Source: Bacillota bacterium
GTDB taxonomy: Bacteria > Vulcanimicrobiota > JAJTBE01
Assembly (NCBI GenBank): GCA_021287065.1
Contig: JAJTBE010000215.1
Coordinates: 1 to 64,000, forward strand
DNA: 64,000 bases
Direction of reading: 5' to 3'
Position 1 is the first letter of the stretch; the number at the start of each line of letters is the position of its first letter. Both the position numbers and the translations under genes were made by a program. The notes below the pieces were generated by a model. The model was not told the origin of the DNA. It did not search any database and saw nothing but the letters and a program-made list of their open reading frames with translations. Positions 34,200 to 42,759 of the stretch are shown here, piece after piece.

Positions 34200-34610
34200 T
34201 TATTTCTTCAAAAGAATGGTTATGTCTTTACCGGTGAAAGGTGGGAATGTAAACTGGTTGCCGCTGTTTTTCCGGCTGTCCCAGAAAACTGTATCTGTTT
34301 TTTTATCTGTCCGCCATATTCCGGTTTTTTCGTCTTTGATGAATTTCATCATTCTGCCTGTTTCGTATGAAGGCTGGTTTGCTTCTGAACCCTCTGTGGA
34401 TTCTACTGCAAATACGGATGCTGTTCCGCTCTGAACTTTATAATCCATAACTTTCAGATATTGCAGATTTCTTCCGGTTCCTGCTCTTTTATAGGCTTCT
34501 TTAAGATCTTTCTCGTAGCGGAAAGTCTGTGTGCCTACTCTTGTGTATGCAAATGCAAGAGTGAGAAAAAATATTACAAGGATCGCAAATAAATATCTGC
34601 TAACTTTCAT
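34200..34610 (-). CDS. Small exported or membrane-anchored hypothetical protein
   Basis: The 136-residue protein begins with a hydrophobic segment (residues 6-22, ending LAFAYT) that could be a signal peptide or anchor. The remainder is a soluble domain with several Lys/Thr-rich strands. I do not recognise it. GGGAG is upstream of the ATG. It lies one base after the 107-residue membrane protein gene and 11 bases before dapA. Confidence 0.6.
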   Translation of the reverse strand: MKVSRYLFAILVIFFLTLAFAYTRVGTQTFRYEKDLKEAYKRAGTGRNLQYLKVMDYKVQSGTASVFAVESTEGSEANQPSYETGRMMKFIKDEKTGIWRTDKKTDTVFWDSRKNSGNQFTFPPFTGKDITILLKK

Positions 34611-34611
34611 T

Positions 34612-34935
34612 CTATTCTCCCGATTCCTTCATTTCAAGTTTCTGGGTGATAAAAATGGCAATAAGGGGGAAGAGTATAACTGCTATCACGCTTAATCCGA
34701 TAAAAACAGCCCAGAATTTGAACCTGTAGTCTGCAGGTGTTGAGAACAAAGGGACGGCGGCAAGAGAAACAAGATAGCTCGTCATAACTCCGCCTGAAAC
34801 TCCTATCATTCCACCTGCAATAAATCTGACCATACGATATTCTGTTCTGTCGTAAAGTCTTTTCATCCCAAATATAAAAGCTGCTGAAATAATCAGAAAC
34901 AGCACCTGATAAAATCCAAAGGAATCAGGAGGCAT
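34612..34935 (-). CDS. Small membrane protein with three hydrophobic segments
   Basis: Three hydrophobic segments span roughly residues 7-23, 38-60 and 71-95 of this 107-residue protein. I do not recognise the family. Its start codon overlaps the lysC stop as ATGA and it has a ribosome site GGGAG inside lysC, so it is part of the lysC-dapA transcript. Confidence 0.6.
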   Translation of the reverse strand: MPPDSFGFYQVLFLIISAAFIFGMKRLYDRTEYRMVRFIAGGMIGVSGGVMTSYLVSLAAVPLFSTPADYRFKFWAVFIGLSVIAVILFPLIAIFITQKLEMKESGE

Positions 34936-36158
34936 CAGCCATTCTCCCTTAATCCGAATTTGTCCGCCAGAGCATCAATAGCAAGCTGCAGATGCTCCTG
35001 TTTGACAAGAACCGAGATTGTGATGTGGGAATCGGTGGAATGAAGAATATTTATCCCTGCGCCTGCAAGGGCTTCCTGAATGGCAGCCATTACACCGGGA
35101 GTTCCTTTCATACCAATGCCCACGCACGAAATTTTTGCACATCCGTGTATAATTTGAACAGGAAGGTCAAAATCCTTGCATATTCCGACAACATCCATAA
35201 CCTGTTCTTCCCTGACGATAAAATACAGTTTTTCCCTGACTATATTAATAAGGTCAAGGCTCACTTCCGCTTCCTTAAATGATCTCAGAAGCTCAAGCCT
35301 TGTGAGGGAGCGGTCGGCGGCGTCGATGAGGTCAACCGATATGTGTGCCACATCCGGCACATCCACCACGCTTGTAACCACTCTTGTTCTCTCGAATGCC
35401 TGTTTTTCGATCTCATCACTTATTCTGGTGCCTCTGCCGGTTCCGGAAAATGATTTAACCCATACAGGCACATTATATTGTTCGACCGGAGCAATACATC
35501 TTTTATGAAGAACTTTTGCGCCTTCGCCGGACATTTCCCCTGCTTCCATATAATGGAGTTCAGGGATTTGCCTTGGGTTTTTCATTGTTCTCGGATCTGC
35601 AGCCAGAACGCCGTCCACATCAGTATAGATTTCCACTTCTTCCGCATCAAGGGCAACACCGAGGGCTGTAGCGGTTGTGTCGCTTCCGCCTCTGCCGAGG
35701 GTTGTAACATCACTGTTGACGGTCATTCCCTGAAAACCGGTAACAACGGGAATTTTCCCTTCTTCAAGATATCTGAGAACCTGTGTGGGATCTATACATA
35801 ATATTCTTGCTTCGCTGAAATTGTTGTCGGTGATAATTCCAGCCTGCCAGCCTGTCATTGCTACGGAGTCGTAACCATTATCCCTGAGAAGCTGGGAGAA
35901 AACCACACAGGATATAGTCTCACCGACGCTCATCAGCAGATCTTTGTCACGCAGGCAAATATCTTTGCCGGCTCCTTCGCACATCAGGTTTATAAGAGAA
36001 TCAGTAGCATAAGGGGCAGGTTTTCTTCCCATTGCGGAAAGAACTACTACAACATCCATTCCGCGGTCTTTTGCTGCGGCTACTTTTTCCATTACCTGCA
36101 GCATTCTTTCTTTATCGGCGACTGATGAACCGCCGTATTTCTGAACCACAATTTTCAT
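34935..36158 (-). CDS. lysC: Aspartate kinase
   Basis: This kinase phosphorylates aspartate, the entry step to lysine, threonine, methionine and diaminopimelate. The N-terminal signature KYGGSSVADKERM, the GFQGMTVNSDVTTLGRGGSDTTA substrate/ATP region (split across GRGGSD) and YTDVDGVLAADPR are all present. Two C-terminal ACT domains (from about residue 265) would bind a feedback inhibitor. It is monofunctional, about 407 residues, with no fused homoserine dehydrogenase. The ATG at 36158 matches the family start MKIVVQKYGG; a GTG at 36170 would add four residues. No lysine riboswitch is visible. Confidence 0.95.
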   Translation of the reverse strand: MKIVVQKYGGSSVADKERMLQVMEKVAAAKDRGMDVVVVLSAMGRKPAPYATDSLINLMCEGAGKDICLRDKDLLMSVGETISCVVFSQLLRDNGYDSVAMTGWQAGIITDNNFSEARILCIDPTQVLRYLEEGKIPVVTGFQGMTVNSDVTTLGRGGSDTTATALGVALDAEEVEIYTDVDGVLAADPRTMKNPRQIPELHYMEAGEMSGEGAKVLHKRCIAPVEQYNVPVWVKSFSGTGRGTRISDEIEKQAFERTRVVTSVVDVPDVAHISVDLIDAADRSLTRLELLRSFKEAEVSLDLINIVREKLYFIVREEQVMDVVGICKDFDLPVQIIHGCAKISCVGIGMKGTPGVMAAIQEALAGAGINILHSTDSHITISVLVKQEHLQLAIDALADKFGLRENG

Positions 36159-36186
36159 TAGTCGTTTCACTTCTTACGGGTAAATA

Positions 36187-37695
36187 TCAGGATGCAGCTA
36201 CAACAACCGCATCTGTGGAATTATTGTCTTTTTCCTCAGGTTTTTCCTTCTTTTCCCCTATATTCCAGTTCATAATGAAAAGAAATCCGATCATCAGATA
36301 TTTAACTGCCACAAGCCCCTGGAAAATCCATGGGAATGGGTGGGAGTCAAGATATGGGATTCCGGGTATCGTCCAGAAAATCGTCCTGATTTTGAATATA
36401 AAAATAAGCTGGATTATGTTGAGGGTTTCTGCAATAAGAAACGCTGCTGTGAAAGCTACCTTTTGGGAAGGTTTGACAAAATTATATCCCGCAATGGCAA
36501 GAAATGGCAGCAGATAAAGGTGGTACTGAGGTGAATAGACTCTGTCGGTGAGTATGAAAAGCAGCATAATGCCCACGCAGAGCCTTTCCATGGAAAGATG
36601 CCATTTTTTGCTGCAAAAATACCAGTAGAACCCTCCAAACATAAGAAGGCTGATTTTGCCTATGTGTTTTGGAAGGGGAATCAGGGTATTGTAAATATTT
36701 CTCAAAAATGTATCCTGAGGAATCATTGCATGGAGTTTTTCCTGAAGGGCAATCAGAAACTGGTTGACAATCCAGAAATAGCTTCCATCCTCCCAGGTTT
36801 TTGCATAATTGCTCTGTGCCTGCCATTGGTAAGGGAAAAGCCATCCGTTGAAATTTTTCAGCATTGATGGCAGGTTGAATATTACCCAGGCAAGGATGAG
36901 AAATCCTGTGAATTTCCATCTGATTTTCTTTGGACATTTAAAGAAAAACAGAGGGAAAAGAAATATGGGAAATACCTTAACCGCCGCTCCAAGAGCGAGG
37001 AGTCCGGCGCTGAGGTAATAGTCTCCTTCGATAAAGAAATAGAAAGCCAGCACCATTATAAAAACAGTAATCAGATCCACATTGAGAAGGCCGCACCAGA
37101 GCATGGACGGGGCGAGGATCCAGAAAAGCCAGATTGATGAGAAATTTTTATCATTTTTGTCGGTTTTGATCCTGAAAAGCATATATGTGGTTGCAGCTCC
37201 CAGAAGCCCAAGGAGAAGGCTTATAAGAATCATATATCCTTCAAATTTCAGTCCGTGGTGTTTAAGTCTGAAGAAGCCTGTGAACAGAATCTGCATGCCT
37301 GCCGGATATTCACGGGGGTAGGGGAAGTTTTTGGAAAGATAATGATCCCAGGCATACCATAAATCTCCCACATAAGTCCCAAGTTTGCTGTAAAGTTCGA
37401 TGTAGATTTTATATGTGCACCGCAAATAAAACTGTGGAACAAGGGCGAGGAGGGTGGCTGCAAACATAGCAGGCGCCGGGGGAATGCTTCCGTTTTTCCA
37501 TAAAATAAATATCGTAAGAATCAAAACAGATGATGCTAATGGAATCCATCCAAGTTTTGCGTCTTTGATAAGCATCATCGGAAGCATTGATAACAAATAC
37601 AGAATCAGGAAAGGATAAATAATCGCCTTATCTGGTTTTACAGGGACTGCCGGACCGGATTCTGCAGCCGGTGATGTTTTTTCTTTTTTACTCAT
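36187..37695 (-). CDS. GT87-like polytopic membrane glycosyltransferase
   Basis: A 502-residue protein with about ten to twelve hydrophobic segments. The first external loop has YSKLGTYVGDLWYAWDHYLSK, followed by FPYPREYPAGMQIL, the Asp- and Tyr-Pro-rich pattern of the DUF2029/GT87 mannosyltransferase family that uses polyprenyl-phosphate sugars. The N-terminal 25 residues and the C-terminus are charged and cytoplasmic. It overlaps the upstream degenerate radical SAM gene by eight bases and precedes lysC by 28 bases. Confidence 0.72.
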   Translation of the reverse strand: MSKKEKTSPAAESGPAVPVKPDKAIIYPFLILYLLSMLPMMLIKDAKLGWIPLASSVLILTIFILWKNGSIPPAPAMFAATLLALVPQFYLRCTYKIYIELYSKLGTYVGDLWYAWDHYLSKNFPYPREYPAGMQILFTGFFRLKHHGLKFEGYMILISLLLGLLGAATTYMLFRIKTDKNDKNFSSIWLFWILAPSMLWCGLLNVDLITVFIMVLAFYFFIEGDYYLSAGLLALGAAVKVFPIFLFPLFFFKCPKKIRWKFTGFLILAWVIFNLPSMLKNFNGWLFPYQWQAQSNYAKTWEDGSYFWIVNQFLIALQEKLHAMIPQDTFLRNIYNTLIPLPKHIGKISLLMFGGFYWYFCSKKWHLSMERLCVGIMLLFILTDRVYSPQYHLYLLPFLAIAGYNFVKPSQKVAFTAAFLIAETLNIIQLIFIFKIRTIFWTIPGIPYLDSHPFPWIFQGLVAVKYLMIGFLFIMNWNIGEKKEKPEEKDNNSTDAVVVAAS

Positions 37696-38869
37696 AGTTA
37701 CCGAACCTGTAAGCTGAGATTTTTGAATATTCCTCTATGTTGGTTTTTACACCGTATGCATCTTCCAGTTCTGCCGCAAAATCTTTCGTCTGTTTTATGA
37801 GATTATCCGATTCCCAGGGGAAACCGGTGACGAAATTATAAATACTCTTCTCCGCCAGTCCGTATTTTTTCAGATAGCGGGCTGAATATGTGATGATAAG
37901 CTTGTCGTAGCCTTTTTTAATTTTTCTGAGTCCGAAGTTGTGTCCGAAAACCGGATCGAGTATGATTCCGCCCGTAAAAGCAGTCAGATTGGCAGTGAGG
38001 CTTTCTTCCATCAGATCCGAGCATCTGCACCTGTAATGGAGCTTAATATCCATTTTCTTTTTTCTGATAGCCTGGGCGAGATCGTGAAGCCTCTTGTCGT
38101 CGCCGGTGAAGTATTCGTCAGAGATTATTATCCGGGGTTCTTTTACTCTGTCGAAGTATTTTTCGCATTTAACGATTCTTTCAAGGATCCCCATTGCTGA
38201 AATATAACGCCAGACCTTTCCATAGCGTGAAGGAGGGAATACATTGAAATATGGATTTCCCCTTGCTGTTTCAAGGCTCAGGGCTGTATAAACATTTTCT
38301 GGAAGTATCTCATATTCTGCAAAAGGGAGATGCTCAACTTCAGTATCGGTCATTGGTTTTGAATCGGGGTTGTGATGGATTGCGCCTTTGTGAATATAGG
38401 AAACTCCGGGGTAAGATACCGATGAGGTTCCTTTTTTTACTATTGTTTTAATGAGGGCAAACAGTGTCTTGTCCCATTCGCCTCTTACTACAGCATCAAA
38501 GGAGCCGGTTTTAAGAATTTCGTCGGCAGAATGGGGATATTCCCCGATAAGTTCCGTTCTTGTGCCCGGAAAACTCTCTTTTATATGTTTTGCAGCCTGA
38601 AGGGTATTCTGATAATTTTCATAGCTGCAAAGAAAACATGCTGATTTGAAATCGGAGTATTTTCCGAAAACTTCAGTCATCGTTTGATTTGTGAACAGAT
38701 AAGGCTCAATCGGATCGCAGTCAACTCCGTTATGCCTGAGAATGTACCATGTTGTATAAAGGGAATAATCAGGAAACAGAAGATCATCCTGATACAGGAA
38801 GTTCATTTCATTGTTGATTGCTCCGTCTGATGGAGGCATTTTTATTAAGAGAGTTTTCACTATATTCAC
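37688..38869 (-). CDS. Radical SAM/B12-domain protein lacking the cluster cysteines
   Basis: The N-terminal 170 residues resemble the cobalamin-binding domain of B12 radical SAM proteins (IKESFPGTRTELIGEYPH, DAVVRGEWD). The next segment aligns with the radical SAM entry motif, but RGCPYxCxFC reads RGNPYFNVFP: N205, N209 and P212 replace all three cluster cysteines. The flanking sequence (ETARG, then PSRYGKVWRY) is otherwise intact, as are later barrel parts (IIISDEYFTG, LHYRCRCSDL, YNFVTGFPWES). It is therefore a probable non-catalytic relative. The start is a GTG at 38869 or, with AGGGTG at better spacing, a GTG at 38860. Its stop lies within the start of the GT87-like gene. Confidence 0.75.
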   Translation of the reverse strand: MNIVKTLLIKMPPSDGAINNEMNFLYQDDLLFPDYSLYTTWYILRHNGVDCDPIEPYLFTNQTMTEVFGKYSDFKSACFLCSYENYQNTLQAAKHIKESFPGTRTELIGEYPHSADEILKTGSFDAVVRGEWDKTLFALIKTIVKKGTSSVSYPGVSYIHKGAIHHNPDSKPMTDTEVEHLPFAEYEILPENVYTALSLETARGNPYFNVFPPSRYGKVWRYISAMGILERIVKCEKYFDRVKEPRIIISDEYFTGDDKRLHDLAQAIRKKKMDIKLHYRCRCSDLMEESLTANLTAFTGGIILDPVFGHNFGLRKIKKGYDKLIITYSARYLKKYGLAEKSIYNFVTGFPWESDNLIKQTKDFAAELEDAYGVKTNIEEYSKISAYRFGNYE

Positions 38870-38878
38870 CCTGTAACT

Positions 38879-38948
38879 AAAGGGGCCGTCCCAAAACTGC
38901 CGGCGCCTGATCGGTTCTGCTGCGCAGCAGCCTTTGGACAGCCCCTTT
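38879..38948 (-). terminator. Large nested hairpin; probable terminator or attenuator
   Basis: An outer stem AAAGGGGC-c-GTCC pairs with GGAC-a-GCCCCTTT, enclosing a perfect 14-base palindrome CTGCTGCGCAGCAG (38917-38930). It lies between the small gene at 38984 and the degenerate radical SAM gene. It may stop transcription of the small gene or limit read-through. Confidence 0.5.
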
Positions 38949-38983
38949 CCATATTTTTACCTTATATTGCAAAAAAACGAAGA

Positions 38984-39196
38984 TTACTCTTCTGCATCAG
39001 CAAGATTGGCAATAGCCTGCGCCCATCTGAAATATTTCAGATTTGCCATATCTTTGATTGTTTTGATTCCGAACGCCTGTTCGAGAAGCTTTCCGTCGTT
39101 GTCTGATACACCGGCAAGAGCCGCAATGGGAGCATCTGCCAGTTCCCTGAATGTTTTGCCTTCATACTTTTTGTCGAGGGCTTTGTTAAGGTTCAT
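38984..39196 (-). CDS. Small hypothetical protein, helix-hairpin-helix-like
   Basis: The 70-residue helical protein contains ADAPIAALAGVSDNDGKLLEQAFGIKTIKDMAN (in parts resembling a helix-hairpin-helix turn, with AGVSDNDGKLL and FGIKTI). Such folds bind DNA or proteins. AGGTATTAC with GGAGG lies upstream of the ATG, a strong ribosome site. It lies 27 bases downstream of the esterase gene and is probably in its operon. Confidence 0.65.
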   Translation of the reverse strand: MNLNKALDKKYEGKTFRELADAPIAALAGVSDNDGKLLEQAFGIKTIKDMANLKYFRWAQAIANLADAEE

Positions 39197-39223
39197 AGTA
39201 ATACCTCCAACTCATATTTTGGT

Positions 39224-40201
39224 TTATCTCTGGAAACTCCACCAGTGGAACTGAAGGTTTCCAGCTGCCGCAGGACCCCAGAATTCCCAGTCGTGGGGTC
39301 CGGGATTAGCAAAGAATTCACATTCTATTCCGAAGGATCTTATATAATTCGCCAGTTCTCCTGAAACGCCTACTGAAGGATCTCCTTCACCGCAGGTTAT
39401 ATGGAAGCGGGTGTTAAAATGCTTTAGTCTGTCGGAATGGTTTCTTACTGTGTCAAATACCCTACCGTCAATGCTGCTGCTCATTCCGCCTACTGATGCG
39501 TAAAGATGGGGATTTGAGGCGCCGATAACCAGTGATGAATAACCACCGGTTGAAAGGCCGTCTATGGCTCTGTGATCAGGATGGGCAATGGTTTTAAACT
39601 CAAAATCGATATGTCCGAGGAGATCTTTATAGATGTAGTCGGCGAACATGCCGTTGCCATTGAAAAATTCACCGTTTTCCCTTGGCATGACAACAATCAT
39701 TTCACCGATTTTACCTGTCTGGCGGAGATGGTCGATGGTTTTGTTGATATATCCCTTGTGGGTCCAGGTATATTCCCAGTCGAGGAGGCCATGGAGGAGA
39801 AATACGCAGCTATAGTGGTCGTCGCTGTAGAAGTATCCCGGAGGCAGATAAATGCAATATCCCCGGTATTCTTCAACTGCCGGTGAGAAGAAATCGAAGT
39901 GGAATACACTGCCCTTGTCAACCCGATGGTAGATGACGGAATTCTGATTGCCGTATCCGTCGCCAACAGTGAGGACATTATGGGGATCATTGACCCAATG
40001 TCCGTCTGCCACAAATTTGTATGCTGTTTCTCCGGGAGGAAAACCGCCGATTTCAGCTTTCCAGCCGTTTTCTATTCTTCTCATAGGTATTCCGGGAGTC
40101 TGCCATCCGTTAAAGTCGCCTATTACATGAACCTGATGGGGACGCAGATCCGGATAGTAAAATACTGCTGTGTTGTCTGCTCTGACATGACTTGTGAACA
40201 T
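39224..40201 (-). CDS. Esterase D/CE1-type hydrolase with N-terminal CBM48-like domain
   Basis: The N-terminal 90 residues match an AMPK/isoamylase-type glycogen-binding domain (VHVIGDFNGWQTPGIPM, then YKFVADGHWVNDP). The alpha/beta-hydrolase domain follows (YLPPGYFYSDDHYSCVFLLHG) with nucleophile Ser in DGLSTGGYSS and a C-terminal His in GPHDWEFW. The layout matches ferulic/acetyl esterases and the sugar esterases of family CE1. No signal peptide is seen, so it should act in the cytoplasm, perhaps on glycogen-associated or glycan substrates. AGGAGG precedes the ATG at 40201. A GH57 glucan enzyme is encoded 20 kb away. Confidence 0.85.
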   Translation of the reverse strand: MFTSHVRADNTAVFYYPDLRPHQVHVIGDFNGWQTPGIPMRRIENGWKAEIGGFPPGETAYKFVADGHWVNDPHNVLTVGDGYGNQNSVIYHRVDKGSVFHFDFFSPAVEEYRGYCIYLPPGYFYSDDHYSCVFLLHGLLDWEYTWTHKGYINKTIDHLRQTGKIGEMIVVMPRENGEFFNGNGMFADYIYKDLLGHIDFEFKTIAHPDHRAIDGLSTGGYSSLVIGASNPHLYASVGGMSSSIDGRVFDTVRNHSDRLKHFNTRFHITCGEGDPSVGVSGELANYIRSFGIECEFFANPGPHDWEFWGPAAAGNLQFHWWSFQR

Positions 40202-40398
40202 TGAGCTCCTCCTTGTGTATTATGTATAAATATATAAACTGAGTTTAGTGCCGGTTATCCGGGGTGATGACAAAATATTCGATTTTTCATATCAGGATCC
40301 TTTAATAACTTACTGTTTATTGTATAGAAACATTTACCGGAAGGAAATATTTGCGATTCGGGGAACTTTCAAACTGAGCGTGTTTGCCGGAGGGATTT

Positions 40399-41553
40399 AT
40401 GAATTTTGAGTTTTATACCGCATCACAGATTATCTTTGGTGAAGGAACTCTTTCCAGAACAGGACCTCTTGCTTCCAAAATGGGAAAAAAGGCTCTTATT
40501 GTGCTCGGAGGAGGTTCACTCCGAAAAAACGGAATAATCGGCAGACTTACCGAATTTCTTAACTCTGCAGGGGTAAAATCCGGGTTTTATGAAGGAATTG
40601 CGAAAGAGCCGGAAGTTGAAACCGTGGACAGGGGAGTGGAAACAGCCCTCGGTTTCGGAGCGGATCTGATAATCGGAATCGGAGGGGGAAGCGTCATTGA
40701 TACTGCCAAAGCAATCTCAGGGGTTGTTACAAACGGCGGTTCAGTCAGGGATTATCTTGAAGGTGTGGGTACGGGCAGAGAAATAACCAAACCGGCGCTT
40801 CCGTTTATTGCAATTCCCACCACTGCGGGAACAGGGGCTGAAGTAACAAAGAATGCGGTTATTTCATCATCAGAAGAGAAGTTTAAAAAAAGTATAAGAA
40901 GCCCATATCTGATCCCAAAGGCTGCTATTGTGGATCCCCAACTCACATGGGATGTGCCGCCGTCTGTTACCGCCGCCTGTGGTATGGATGCCCTCGCACA
41001 ACTGATTGAAGCTTATATCTCAAAAAAATCCCAGCCTTTTACCGATGCACTTGCAATATACGGGATTCCTTATGTTGCCCGATCTCTCGGAAAAGCAGTG
41101 AAAAACGGTAATGATGCCGAAGCCCGTGCCGATATGTGCCTTGCAAGCCTTCTCAGCGGCTGTGCTCTTGCCAATTCGGGCCTTGGTGCTGTTCACGGAA
41201 TTGCAGCTTCTCTCGGAGCTAATCCGGGTATTCCACATGGTCTTGCCTGTGGTATTCTTCTTCCCCATATTATGAAAATCAACATGAGATTTGATCTCAG
41301 GAAGTTTGCACACATAGGCGAAGCTCTGACGGGAAAACGCTTTGAATCTGAAGAACAGGCTGCTGAAGCAGGTATTGAATTCGTCTCTGAACTTGCAAAA
41401 GAAACCGGTATCCCCGGAGATTTCAGACAGTTTGGAATTCAGCCGGAACTAATACCGCAGCTTGCTGAAGGCTCCAAAGGGTCCAGTATGAGCGGAAATC
41501 CTGCTGTATTAAGTCAGGGGGAGATTGAAGGTTTGCTGGGGAGTTTGATTTAA
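40399..41553 (+). CDS. Iron-containing alcohol dehydrogenase
   Basis: A group III Fe-dependent NAD(P) alcohol dehydrogenase. GIGGGSVIDTAKAI is the nucleotide-binding signature, followed by AIPTTAGTGAEVT. The iron ligands are the Asp in CGMDALAQLIEAY and histidines in LGAVHGIA and GIPHGLACGI. The 384-residue length is typical. The ATG at 40399 has GGAGGG five bases upstream; a TTG at 40384 is in frame but lies over the ribosome site. Likely substrates are small alcohols or diols in fermentation. A cupin gene follows after 36 bases. Confidence 0.93.
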   Translation: MNFEFYTASQIIFGEGTLSRTGPLASKMGKKALIVLGGGSLRKNGIIGRLTEFLNSAGVKSGFYEGIAKEPEVETVDRGVETALGFGADLIIGIGGGSVIDTAKAISGVVTNGGSVRDYLEGVGTGREITKPALPFIAIPTTAGTGAEVTKNAVISSSEEKFKKSIRSPYLIPKAAIVDPQLTWDVPPSVTAACGMDALAQLIEAYISKKSQPFTDALAIYGIPYVARSLGKAVKNGNDAEARADMCLASLLSGCALANSGLGAVHGIAASLGANPGIPHGLACGILLPHIMKINMRFDLRKFAHIGEALTGKRFESEEQAAEAGIEFVSELAKETGIPGDFRQFGIQPELIPQLAEGSKGSSMSGNPAVLSQGEIEGLLGSLI

Positions 41554-41589
41554 TCGGATTAAACATAATAAAAACAGGGAGGGTTAAAT

Positions 41590-41928
41590 ATGCAGAAAGT
41601 CAATGAATTTGAGGTACCGTTCCGTAAAGGAAACTCAGGACCCAAATATATGTTCAGGGGACCAAATATCGACTGGGGAGTTTTGGTGTTAAACCCGGGT
41701 GAAACCCTCGGCTCCCATTATCATAACAAAGTTGAAGAGACTTTCTTTTTCCTGCAGGGCGAGCCGGTTTTTAAAGTAAATGACATCGAACACAGAGTTA
41801 AAGTCGGAGATGCTTTTATGCTGGATGTTCATGATAAGCACGATATTATCAATGATACTGATGAACCCATAAGAATGGTATTTTTTAAATATCCTTATGA
41901 TCCTGAAGATAAGGTGGATTGTTGTTAA
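41590..41928 (+). CDS. Single-domain cupin
   Basis: The 112-residue protein has the two cupin motifs: PGETLGSHYHNKVEETFFF (GxHxH...E) and the second motif around GDAFMLDVHDKHDI with a His ligand. It should bind one metal ion. Function cannot be assigned beyond that; such proteins include isomerases, dioxygenases and sensors. Ribosome site GGGAGGG. It lies between the alcohol dehydrogenase and rsmA, three bases before the latter, so the three are probably co-transcribed. Confidence 0.85.
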   Translation: MQKVNEFEVPFRKGNSGPKYMFRGPNIDWGVLVLNPGETLGSHYHNKVEETFFFLQGEPVFKVNDIEHRVKVGDAFMLDVHDKHDIINDTDEPIRMVFFKYPYDPEDKVDCC

Positions 41929-41931
41929 ATA

Positions 41932-42756
41932 ATGATACTGAAAAAAAGCCGGGGGCAGCACCTGCTCACAGATAAGAATATGATGCGGAAAATTGCCGAT
42001 GCCGCTGATTTAAACAAAGAAAACAATGTGATGGAAATAGGACCGGGAACGGGTCTTCTCACCGAATTACTTGTTCAGAAAGCCGGAAAGGTTACTGCTT
42101 TTGAAGTGGACAGGAGTTTTACGGAAAAGCTGACTGAACTTGAAAAGACTTATTCTAACCTCAAAGTGATTTACGGTGATTTCCTGAAGACCGATTTGGC
42201 AGCTTTTTTATCGGATTTTGAAGATATAAAAGTTGTGGCAAATATTCCATACAATATCACAACGCCTATTCTGGAAAAACTCCTGATCGAAGGCGGTGGA
42301 AAAATCACATCCGCTTTTCTCCTTATGCAGGAAGAAGTGGCAAGGCGGATCGTTGCTCCTCCTGGAAATAAAGAATATGGTAGGCTTTCCGTTTTTATTC
42401 AATATTTCTGTGATGCATCCGTTCTCTTTACAGTGCCTCCATCGGTTTTTGTGCCTCCTCCCAAGGTAAATTCCGCCGTTCTGAAGCTGGTTTTCCGCAA
42501 AGATAAGCTTTCACCTGAGGAAGCGCCTTTCAGAAAACTGATGTTTAAAATTGTGGAAACAGCGTTCTCCCAGAGAAGAAAACAGGCAGGGAAACTCCTG
42601 ATGAATATGGGGGGACAAAAACCGGAAATAGTGGAAGCAGCAATGAAGGAATCCGGTATTGATATGACGCGCAGGGCGGAAACCATATCTGTTGAAGAAT
42701 ATGTGAAACTTGCCCAGAATATTATAAAGTTACAGAAACAGAACTTATCGGAGTAG
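41932..42756 (+). CDS. rsmA: 16S rRNA dimethyladenosine transferase
   Basis: RsmA (KsgA) dimethylates two adjacent adenosines near the 3' end of 16S rRNA. SAM-binding motif MEIGPGTGLLTELL, the catalytic NIPYNITTPI, the C-terminal PPPKVNSAVLKL and FSQRRKQAGKLLMN are all present, with N-terminal KSRGQHLLTDKNMM. The 274-residue length is standard. It is followed by the sirtuin gene after three bases. Confidence 0.96.
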   Translation: MILKKSRGQHLLTDKNMMRKIADAADLNKENNVMEIGPGTGLLTELLVQKAGKVTAFEVDRSFTEKLTELEKTYSNLKVIYGDFLKTDLAAFLSDFEDIKVVANIPYNITTPILEKLLIEGGGKITSAFLLMQEEVARRIVAPPGNKEYGRLSVFIQYFCDASVLFTVPPSVFVPPPKVNSAVLKLVFRKDKLSPEEAPFRKLMFKIVETAFSQRRKQAGKLLMNMGGQKPEIVEAAMKESGIDMTRRAETISVEEYVKLAQNIIKLQKQNLSE

Positions 42757-42759
42757 ATT

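Noticed and set aside
33200-36200. Lysine riboswitch or T-box upstream of lysC or pheT
   Set aside because: The upstream gaps are short or lack the required multi-helix structures and conserved boxes as far as I can see.
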